From assembly GCA_002049455.2 (NCBI GenBank), contig KV918819.1:1-64000 (forward strand): a DNA stretch of 64,000 nucleotides, read 5' to 3'. Below the pieces are notes generated by a model. That model was not told where the DNA came from. It saw only the letters and a program-made list of their open reading frames with translations, and made no database searches. Below, in pieces: positions 21,867 through 30,122 of the stretch (positions are counted from its first letter, which is position 1; each line of letters opens with the position of its first letter). This stretch comes from Porphyra umbilicalis (Eukaryota > Rhodophyta > Bangiophyceae > Bangiales > Bangiaceae). A program made the position numbers and the translations under genes.

Positions 21867-23037
21867 GCAGCCATCGTCGTGACCCGCCGACTGCCCCATC
21901 CACCCCCATCCATCCCCATCCCCCATCAAAACCCATCGTGGATGGGCGTTTTTGGGCGCTGTGGGCGCCCTCCCATTTCCCAGCGCAGACCGGTTTGGAA
22001 GCGCTTTTGAGTCCGGAGCGAGCCGGTGACACGCGGCTGGCAAGTCCCGCGAGGCCGTTTCTTTTGATGCTCGCTCGAGACCGCGGAGGTGATTCAAGGT
22101 GTGATTGGGCCAGCATCGTCTCTTTGCCTAGCGCAAGACATGCTAACTGTAGCCCCCATTCCTGTCGATCGTGGCACGACATGGGCGGTGCCGGCGGCGG
22201 GATGACCTCGGATCCTGGATATCCTCCAACAAAACTTACCGTTTTGGTAGTATTTGTAACATAAGTCAGATGGATTGTTTCCGCCTCGTCGTCGTCGCGA
22301 TCGGAGCGGCGACCGTCTTCATCGCGCTGATCGGCGCCGACACGATCCGACTTGGTCATCAAAAACCCGTGAAGTCAGCGAGGTAGCAAAACGCCGTGCT
22401 CTTCGTAGCAATGAGCAAATCACTTCGATAACGCAAAAAATCCGTCAAAAGCATGGTGCTCCAGTCGATGGTCTATCCTCCTCCCGCATCGACCGGCACG
22501 CTCGGTAGCTCTGTGCAGGCCTTCTTTTGATATCGGCCGACCTCGACCGTGGAGACGACTCGACGTCCAGCGACCGGCGCGAAGTCTCCCATCATCGACG
22601 ACGGTGGCATGGAATGTAATCGCTAGCGTGGAGTTTGGGGTGGTACTTACACCAGGGGCTGAAGAATTGGCCAGAACGGACACTGCTGCTCGCGCGCGAA
22701 GACCCATGTGCGAGACCCAATGGTATGGTCGCACGGTTTCAATACCAGGTTTCTGAATATGAAACGGCCGAGCCTGCCGAGGATCACACGCTGTCTCTCC
22801 GGCGGGCCTCGCGAGTTAGCACTCTCCACGGGCGGAACTGGGACCACGCCGTTGCCTGGAAATGCCCATCCAAAAAAAGAAAAAAGCCCATCCATCCCAT
22901 CCGCAACGGGCTTGGATGGGCTTTGGGGCCCCATCCATCCCCATCGCACAGCCCAGCGGACCCCATCCAAAGCCCATCCGCAACGCGTTTGGATGGGCAG
23001 TCGGCGGGCCACGACGATGGCTGAGTAGCCGGCCATG
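21854..23037. mobile_element. Inverted-repeat-bounded element, candidate non-autonomous DNA transposon
   Basis: The left arm 21854-21901 and right arm 22991-23037 are inverted copies over ~48 bp. The matched core is CAGCCATCGTCGTG on the left and its complement on the right, followed inward by CCCGCCGACTGCC and GGATGGG-type sequence. Just inside both arms are many copies of CCCATCC/GGATGGG, including an inner inverted pair GGATGGGCTTTGG (from 22913) and CCAAAGCCCATCC (to 22980). No coding sequence is recognisable and no target duplication was identified, so the outer limits are approximate. Confidence 0.6.
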
Positions 23038-24950
23038 AGGACTACCAATCGTCAACTTTCGCAGGAATCGCCCATCTGGCAACATCGGAGCCCACCAGGC
23101 ACCGAAGTCCATGTGATGTGCGATTCGAGGATCCAGATGGGGCGCATCGGAAGCCCACCGAAAGCCCATCAAACAGCCGATCCAGTGCATCTGCTCACGA
23201 GACTCTACCTCGCTGAGAGCCTCCTTCGAAACTGATCTTGCAAGGCTCTTGCTGTAAAATGGACCGCAGTTAAAAGTAAAGACCACATGGCCTGACAGTT
23301 GAGACCAAACGTGTTAAAATTGCCTGCTGAATGCCACTCGGCGCGGCAACTGTGACGTGGACGTATTTTGTTGTTGTTCGCGCTGGGCACTCCCTGGCAA
23401 TGGCCGCGCGACCACAGCGGTGGCGGCACCGCGTCAGCGACAGCAGCGCTGCAGCGGCGGTAGCAGCACGGTAGCAGCTGCACGACCGTGTCGGCGCCGG
23501 CGCGGCCGCGCCCGCAACGGCGGCATGGCATGGTCGGCGGCGAGGCGGCGACAATGGGGTGGCGACGGCTGTTGCGCGGCAGTGGAGGCGCCAACAGTGT
23601 GGCGGTGCCGTGCGCGTCGAGTTTGCGACCGGCGTGGCGTGGCGGCGGCGCAGAATCGACGGCGGCGACGCGGTGTCATCGGCGTGCAACAAGGGGCTGC
23701 TCCTTCGAAACTGCATCTGAGGTCCGAGGGGCGGCAGCTGTGGTGGCGCAACACGATTCAGTACAGCCATGGACCACACCGTCGAAGCGGCGAGGAGCCA
23801 CGGGGTGCAGGGACGTGCCGCTCTGTACCACGCGGCAGGTGACGATGCTGGCCACGAGGAGGCGGAGGTCTGGGGCAGTGAAAAAGGGCGGTGGTGTGGG
23901 AGGGAGCACGGAGTGGGAGTGGTGGCTGGGTCACCGGCTATCCGCTGGAGCGTCTGTGTACCGCGCGCACTGCTGAGTGCAGTGATAGAGGCTGTCCCTT
24001 GCAGTTTTGTGCTCTTAGTTTTGCTGCTTTTGTGCTCCTTTTGTGCATCTATTGCCGTACACACGTGACTGCGGGTGACATGAGTGGCCATGAGAGGCGC
24101 CACCAGTGCTAGTCACGGCTCACGCATTGTCCCGACTCGCGCAAGCAGCGTGCTTCTCATGAAGCTCCCCGCGCACGCTCGGCGACATAGGTGCCCTATG
24201 CGGAGAGGAAGCTCGAGCAAAGAGAATCAGAGAATACGACATCCAGCCGCGTCGCTCGTGTTTTTTGTACTCATGCTTGCTTGTACTGGTATCCGCGCCT
24301 GCCTGCAAATCCCCAGGACAACCTAGTTGCCGCTTGCGTGCCCCATTCTCTTGTCTAGGTTTGCTCAGAACGCCCAGGGCGTCGTTAAGGGCGTCGTTCA
24401 GGGCGTCACTAGAGCGTCATTTGGGCGTCGTGCGCCCCTAACGCCCCGACTCAGAAGGGCGTCAACAAGGCGTCGCGAAGAGAAAGTGTTCAGGGGGGTC
24501 TACATGATTCAGCAGGTGGCGGCTGTGCACCTTGGTTGGGGACAGGCACCCAGTCTTGATTCAAACATTTCATATGAGTGCGCAGTATGGGTGCCACTTG
24601 ACTTATATTGCGAGTATTGAGGGTGCTACTTGGGGCGTCGTGAGGGCGTTTTGGCTGCCTAATGGGGCGTCAGTAAGGCGTCTTATCCGTCGCGCGCCCC
24701 TGACGCCCCCGAAAAAGGGGCGTCGTGTGCAACCCTACTCTTGTCACATGGCCCCTGCAGCCATCCGATATCTTCAACCTCTGATTGGCCCTGAAAAGGA
24801 TGTCAGTAACGTCCCTCTCGTGACTGGCGCCGATCACACCCGATGCGACCCGGCTCGACCGGGAAAAGCCCCCATCTCTTTCAACCGGACGCCCAATTCG
24901 GTGGGAGCCGGTGGGCCCGGAAACCCCAGCCGATGGGGGTTCCAGCGGAT
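23038..24950. other. No recognisable gene
   Basis: A GC-rich island at 23400-23760 is open in several frames without a recognisable product. The rest holds only the GGGCGTC repeats listed separately. Confidence 0.5.
24365..24724. repeat. GGGCGTC-rich repeat clusters with terminal hairpin
   Basis: Two clusters (24375-24475 and 24633-24724) contain repeated GGGCGTC heptamers and the similar block GCGCCCCTxACGCCCC. The second ends in an 8-bp-stem hairpin, GACGCCCC 24702-24709 with GGGGCGTC 24717-24724. They may be the ends of a small mobile element of ~360 bp; no target duplication was established. Confidence 0.5.
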
Positions 24951-25121
24951 GCTGACGATTGTCCCTCTGAATCTGCCTCTTGACACCAAAGCACTTCCCT
25001 TGTGCGTGCAACGACCACATTTGCCAGCACGTTTCATCCAGGCTCTACGTTGAGAACGGGACAGTGGTGTTGCCATGGACGTCCCCAGCTTGTGCCGCAA
25101 ACAGAAGCAGTGACTCACGTA
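24951..25121. repeat. ~203-bp tandem duplication, copy 1 (split by pogo element)
   Basis: Copy 1 continues after the transposon at 28919-28945. It aligns with copy 2 (about 28953-29151): shared blocks include GCACGTTTCATC, CTCTACGTTGAGAACGG and CAGAAxCAGTGA. Without the 3797-bp insertion and the duplicated TA the spacing is 203 bp. The duplicate lies upstream of the secreted-protein gene at 29448 and may be promoter sequence. Confidence 0.85.
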
Positions 25122-28100
25122 CAGTCAATATCCGGTTATATGCGCTCCAGTTATATGTCACGTGCTATATAACTGGGAGGATCGCGATCGACAATTTCCA
25201 CGGGATCCATCGACAGATCTCGCGATCGTCATCTGGCATACAGTCCAGACAGGAGGAATTGAATTACGTGATGGGTTTGTCGCCCAGTGGGCCAGTGGGC
25301 GCACCCGTCGATGTGGACCCACCGTCGTCGGTCCCACCGCTGTCGACGCCACCGTCCCGGTCCCCACCATCGCCGACCCCACCATCGCCGACCCCACCAT
25401 TGTCATCCCTACAGCGGTTGGCAAGCCACTTCGGTGCCCACGTCTCCCGACCGCCGGTTGGTCGGTAGTGTCGAGGCCCTTACGCAGGGTCTTCAAGCGT
25501 CGGGCCCGATCGCAGTGCACAGGGTATGCGGTCGACACCCTACTCTCTTCGATTTGGTGGTGATCCCGTGTATCAGCGAGTAATAGAGGGGTCCTGCCAC
25601 TAGTCTTGATCACGCTTTCTTCTTATCAATTTTTTTCTCTGGATTCTGTTTCCGATGGACGATCTGGGTGTTTTTGCGCTTCTCTTTGAGCTACTTCTCT
25701 TGGTCGCGTGTGCGAGTCTGTGCGCTTCTTTTGTAGTTATCCCCACCGAAGCTTCCACCGCCCAGGAGCGTCTCCAATGGCGCCGATTAAGTACTGTGGC
25801 CGCTTCGGCTGCCGCGGCCGCTACGGAGGAGGTCTGCCCAAGCCCGTCGCCAGCGACCGTCCAGGTCATCCGCGTTGCCGCGCAGGCGGCGAGCGCGGCA
25901 ACAGCCACTGCGCTGGCACAGGATCAAGTGGACCATCCAAGTCTGCCGTGGGTGGCGTCGGCAAGCACCGACCACGCAGGTGGTGGAGGACCTGGAGGGC
26001 GGGATCAAGGCGCCGACGTGGCGCGCGGGCGGGGCGGGGACGGTCGTGGTCGGGGCAGTGCTGGGCGTGGCTGGGGCGTGGCAGGGCGGGGTGTCGAGCG
26101 CCCACGGTCGGGCGAGGGGCGTAAGCCCCGCACACCTATTTCTCTTGGTGACAAGCTCGCGCTTATTGAGATTAGGGACGCTGGCCATACGTGGCCTCAA
26201 ACCCTGGCCATGTTTCGGCTTAGCATCAGCGTGTCGGCGGCCCGAGCCATTTACAAGAACAAGGAGGAGTTCAGGCGGCGGGCAGCTGCGTCGGAAGACC
26301 TGTCGGGGACCCGCCAGCGACGCTCCTACTTCGAAGCGGTCTCCCAGGGGTTATGGGATTGGTACCAGGCTATTCAGCGGGTGGGCGGGCGGCATCTACC
26401 GGTTTCGGGCGGTCTGTTGGAGGCTCGAGCACGTCGGATTGCGACGGAGCTTGGCGTTACGGGCTTTAAAGGGTCCCCCCATTTTATCCAAAACTGGGCT
26501 GCGCGCCACAACCTTCACAATGTGGCGCTGTGGGGTCAAGGGGGGTCCGCAGACGTCGCCGGGGCGGCGGCTCGTATCGCCGAGATCTGGTCGAAACTTG
26601 AGGCGTACCCTGCAGAGCGAATCTACAACATGGACGAAACGGGTCTTTTCTTCCGGTGCATCCCTAACCGAGCTTACGTCAAGGCCGGTCAACGACGGCA
26701 GGCGCGGGGCACTGAGGCAATGAAGGCCAAGGATCGTGTCACCCTAGTTTTGGCTTGCAATGCCACGGGCACCCATAAGATTCCTGTCGCCATGATTGGC
26801 AAAGCCAAGCAGCCGCTGTGCTTCAAGCCACCCCGTCGGCCGTGCCCACTACCGTACTTCTCCCAAACCAACGCGTGGATGGATGGCGACCTGTTCAAGT
26901 CCTGGTTTGAGACCGTCTTCCTGCCGGCTGTGCGGGCCCGTACATCTCAGCCGGTGGCCCTCGTGTCCGACAATTGCGGGGCTCACGAAGAACTCGAGTG
27001 CGACAAGGTGAAGTTCATCCCCCTACCACCAAACTGTACGTCTATCTACCAACCGCTGGACCTTGGAATTATTGCTTGTCTGAAAAGACGATACAAGCGG
27101 CGGCTGCTGGACCTGGTTGTACGCGCTTTCGAGGGCAGTTCGGGCGTCCGCATGGCCGCGGGATCCGCACGCGGCGTCGAGGGGGGCGCACCCGCGGCGG
27201 GCTTGGCGAGCGCGGCCGGTGGGGAGACCCCACACGCCAATTCCTCGGCGGGCGCGGACGGTGGTGGGGACGCAAACGCGGCAGCGTCGGCGGCCCCGGA
27301 CGGTGGGGGAGGATCACAAGCTACCGCCGGATCCACACGCGGCGGCGGGGGGGCCGCACCCGCGGCGGGCTCGGCGCGCGCGGGCAGTGGGGGGGGCGCA
27401 CGCGCACACGCCTGGGAGAGGCCGGCCGGTGGGGGGGGGCCACGCGTGGACGCTTCGGTGGGCGCGCCCTTACTACCGTTAAGTGCGTGCGTACCGGCAG
27501 GAGCAGATTTGGCGGCGGATGGGGCGGCCACCGCGGCCGGGATGGGCGCTGAGAGCTCTGTCGTGAGCTCCGCGGGCCCGGCGAGCCAAGAGACGTCTGG
27601 GGTCCGCCGGTGGCTTTCGGTGGACGGTTGGTGGCCAGCAATCGCTAGCCACTCAGAAGACGCGGTGAGCGCGGCGCGCCCCACGGCGCCCAATGCGGCA
27701 TCCAGCGCGGCGCGGCGCGCAGCGCGGCTGGAGGTGCGGCGGGCCGCTCGCCGCCAGATGCAGGTGGCGCGGCGGGCAGCGCGATTGGAGGTGCGGCGGG
27801 CCGCTCGCCACCAAGAACAGGCGGCGGGGCTTGCGGCTCAGAATCTATCATCAGCTGCTGCAGTGAGCGGCAACAACACACCTGCCGCTGCGGCCGGCCC
27901 GGGTATCTGGGGCTTGCCATCCGATTGGCCCGCCGCCCCAGATTCGTCCCAGCCGAAGCGCCGGCGCCACGCACGCGCCAGCGCACGAAGCGCCGAGATC
28001 CACGGTGTCAGGGACGGCGCCGGCGCTCATTTACAAGACGCGTCGGAGATTCTCCTGGCGGAATGGGAAGCGGTTGCACCTTCAACAATCGCCCACTGCT

Positions 28101-28918
28101 GGGTCAAATCAACCATTTTGCCAGCTGGAGTTGCCATGGACGTGACCGCCTTGCACGGTGAGTATCGAGGCTCCTCGCGTGCCTTGGGTACCGATGTGGA
28201 TGCTGTGGTTTCATTGATGGGCGGTTGTACTTTTGGTTCCCAATCTTTTAGGGACACCCCAACCGCGGCAAGGGAGATGGCAGTACAGAACTGGCTGACG
28301 GCGAAGGAGGATGAGGGCGTGCTGGCTGCCACGGCGGACCGGATTGCGTTCGACGAGGGCGGGGAAGGCGATGCCACTCAAGGCAGCGGGAACGACGCCT
28401 CGGACGGCAAGGATAGCGGGGACTCGGACGGCGGGGGGAGTGATGCGTCCGACGGTGAGGGGAGTGATGACTCGGACAGCGGGGATGGTGATGACTCGGA
28501 CACGGAAGCGAGTGAGGACGTGGCGGACAGCAACGATGAATGATGTGTTGATGCCCATTGTCGTGCCCTTCGTACTCTTTTTCCGAGAAAAAAAACTGAT
28601 CGTACTCCTGCCCGTACCAAGTCGAATGGTTGCAAGCTCGGGGCTGCTTAGACTTGGTGTCGGATCGTGTCGCAAGAGGACACGAGTCTGGAACTCGGTG
28701 TCTTATCAAATCCGTATTTGATTACCCCCTCACGTGATCGACCGACTGAACAGGCCTTTCAATCCTGCGATCAAGAGCCCCAATAGCCCCTTTCTCGGTC
28801 AAAATGGCAGCGATCGGAAGTGAAACGAGAACGCCTCGCCGTGGTGCGCCGTGAGAATGCATTGCTGGCACGGGGGCTACAAAGTGCGCAAGGGTGCCAT
28901 ATAAGCGGATAGTGACTG
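25122..28918 (+). mobile_element. Pogo/Tigger-like transposon, structurally complete
   Basis: A 3797-bp element carrying an intact transposase gene. Terminal inverted repeats are 25122-25148 and 28892-28918: both start CAGTCA and share TATCCG and TTATATG, matching at 19 of the first 21 bases. It is flanked by TA on both sides (25120-25121 and 28919-28920), the target duplication expected for Tc1/mariner/pogo elements. The duplicated flanking sequence gives an empty-site comparison: copy 2 reads TGTAGCTGCGG at 29123-29133, with one TA exactly where the element is inserted in copy 1. With intact coding sequence and readable ends, the insertion may be fairly recent. Confidence 0.93.
25655..28543 (+). 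CDS. Pogo/CENP-B-type transposase (DDE_1 superfamily), 962 aa
   Basis: The enzyme would bind the element's inverted repeats and catalyse cut-and-paste transposition in the nucleus. A CENP-B-like N-terminal helix-turn-helix lies at about residues 161-207 (LGDKLALIEIRDAGHTW), a second CENPB-type helix-turn-helix at about 224-288, and the DDE_1 catalytic domain at about 320-485. The acidic triad is visible: D327 in YNMDETG, D439 in VSDNCGAH and D469 in QPLDLG, the 30-residue last spacing being typical of pogo. The ATG at 25655 is the only in-frame ATG before the first helix-turn-helix. Two oddities: the first 30 residues are strongly hydrophobic, unusual for a nuclear protein, so the true start may lie in an upstream exon; and after residue ~490 there are ~470 extra residues, Ala/Gly-rich then Arg/Ala repeats, ending in an Asp/Ser/Gly-rich acidic tail. 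Family assignment is firm; activity is not shown. Confidence 0.92.
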   Translation: MDDLGVFALLFELLLLVACASLCASFVVIPTEASTAQERLQWRRLSTVAASAAAAATEEVCPSPSPATVQVIRVAAQAASAATATALAQDQVDHPSLPWVASASTDHAGGGGPGGRDQGADVARGRGGDGRGRGSAGRGWGVAGRGVERPRSGEGRKPRTPISLGDKLALIEIRDAGHTWPQTLAMFRLSISVSAARAIYKNKEEFRRRAAASEDLSGTRQRRSYFEAVSQGLWDWYQAIQRVGGRHLPVSGGLLEARARRIATELGVTGFKGSPHFIQNWAARHNLHNVALWGQGGSADVAGAAARIAEIWSKLEAYPAERIYNMDETGLFFRCIPNRAYVKAGQRRQARGTEAMKAKDRVTLVLACNATGTHKIPVAMIGKAKQPLCFKPPRRPCPLPYFSQTNAWMDGDLFKSWFETVFLPAVRARTSQPVALVSDNCGAHEELECDKVKFIPLPPNCTSIYQPLDLGIIACLKRRYKRRLLDLVVRAFEGSSGVRMAAGSARGVEGGAPAAGLASAAGGETPHANSSAGADGGGDANAAASAAPDGGGGSQATAGSTRGGGGAAPAAGSARAGSGGGARAHAWERPAGGGGPRVDASVGAPLLPLSACVPAGADLAADGAATAAGMGAESSVVSSAGPASQETSGVRRWLSVDGWWPAIASHSEDAVSAARPTAPNAASSAARRAARLEVRRAARRQMQVARRAARLEVRRAARHQEQAAGLAAQNLSSAAAVSGNNTPAAAAGPGIWGLPSDWPAAPDSSQPKRRRHARASARSAEIHGVRDGAGAHLQDASEILLAEWEAVAPSTIAHCWVKSTILPAGVAMDVTALHGEYRGSSRALGTDVDAVVSLMGGCTFGSQSFRDTPTAAREMAVQNWLTAKEDEGVLAATADRIAFDEGGEGDATQGSGNDASDGKDSGDSDGGGSDASDGEGSDDSDSGDGDDSDTEASEDVADSNDE

Positions 28919-28952
28919 TAGCTGCGGTCACGGCTGCTGCGCTGACAACCGG

Positions 28953-29151
28953 GCTCATGATCGTCACTCCGCATCTGCTTCTTGACAACAAAACGCTTTC
29001 TTCGTGAGGGCAACGACAATACTTGTCAGCACGTTTCATCGAAGCTCTACGTTGAGAACGGTACAGAGGTGTTGCCTCAATCCTCCCCCCCTGCATGTGC
29101 CGCACACAGAACCAGTGATTCATGTAGCTGCGGTCACGGCTGCTTCGCTGA
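28953..29151. repeat. ~203-bp tandem duplication, copy 2 (empty site)
   Basis: Intact duplicate of the sequence interrupted by the pogo element. TA at 29125-29126 corresponds to the insertion point, and GCTGCGGTCACGGCTGCT follows it in both copies. Confidence 0.85.
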
Positions 29152-29447
29152 CGACCCGACGCCGGGTGTGCCCAGGGCACGGTTCCAATGCGCTCGCCAG
29201 GAATTCGGCATCGGCACGCTTGCATGTGGGGCGTGGCACTGCGGCCGCACCCGGTAAAGCACTCGTCGCATGTTATAAGCGTAGCAATGGTGCGCCCAGT
29301 GGCACCGAGGCGCCGACACATCGGCTGTCCCCACCTTGTTCTGCGACTGCTCGCTCCGCGGCCGTCTCCATCCGTCCCCCAACTCAGAACGGCTCTTGCT
29401 GTAGCATCGGACTCTGCACGCCCACCTTTCCACACGCTTCACTCATC

Positions 29448-30122
29448 ATGGCACTCGCCAAGAAGTTCCCTCTGGCGGTTTTGGCCACAGCAGCCGTCTA
29501 TTTGGGCGGTTCCGTGTTGATGGCGGACGCTGCGCGACCGTTGGCGGCGTCGGCGGACGCGTCGATCTCTATGGCGCCCCAGGACTTCATGAACAAGTAC
29601 TGCGACGGCACGACGCTTGATACCACCATGATGGTCACGCAGGGATCGGGCAGCTGGGACGGCCAGTGCCGGATTCAACTTGGGTCCGAGATCTCCTCCC
29701 TGACTCTGGGGGATGGCGCTCAACTTTCTGTCAAAGGGTCCTTCAACGTCGGCACTGCCAGCTTCAAGGCGGAGAACGTGACGCTGGTGGTGGCCAAGGG
29801 TGCCGAGGTCGAAGGACTGAGCATTTTGACCCAGACTCAAGTGGGCGCGGTCGAGGTGCGAGGCGCGTCCCTGAAAGTAACAAGCAAGTACGGTCTCTTC
29901 CTCTCCGCCACCAAGTCGGTTGTCTTTGAGTCGGGATCGCGTCTGGCAGCGCCAGAGTCTTTCATTATGGCCGGCGCCCAATCGGTCGTCGTCAAGAGCG
30001 GTACGTCGTTTGCTGCTAAATGGGCCATCACGGTCGTCGCCTACAACACATGCAAGGCGGACAAGGGCGTCAAGACCTCTCTCACGAAACCCATTTCGGG
30101 GATCTTCATGTGCAGCGCGTGA
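29448..30122 (+). CDS. Secreted protein, possible beta-helix/beta-roll, 224 aa
   Basis: Function unknown. The N-terminus starting MALAKKFPLAVLATAAVYLG is a clear signal peptide (Lys pair, hydrophobic core) with a likely cleavage after an Ala-rich segment near residue 29. The mature part has successive short strand-like segments with regularly spaced hydrophobic residues and turn Gly/Asn (SLTLGDGAQLSVKGSF, ENVTLVVAKGAEVEGLSI), suggesting a right-handed beta-helix or beta-roll, and four Cys that could pair (DGQCRI, NTCKAD, FMCSA and near KYCDG). I chose the ATG at 29448 because the signal peptide starts there; the frame is open further upstream but through duplicated flanking DNA. An extracellular matrix or wall protein fits best. 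No introns are needed. Secretion is likely; the fold is inference. Confidence 0.75.
   Translation: MALAKKFPLAVLATAAVYLGGSVLMADAARPLAASADASISMAPQDFMNKYCDGTTLDTTMMVTQGSGSWDGQCRIQLGSEISSLTLGDGAQLSVKGSFNVGTASFKAENVTLVVAKGAEVEGLSILTQTQVGAVEVRGASLKVTSKYGLFLSATKSVVFESGSRLAAPESFIMAGAQSVVVKSGTSFAAKWAITVVAYNTCKADKGVKTSLTKPISGIFMCSA

Noticed and set aside
23095-23140. GATTCGAGGATCC segment resembling a tRNA T-arm
   Set aside because: No matching A box or acceptor stem lies at the required distance.
28571-28740. Right part of the pogo element as a second gene
   Set aside because: Frames here are short and low-complexity. The region is the untranslated 3' part of the transposon.
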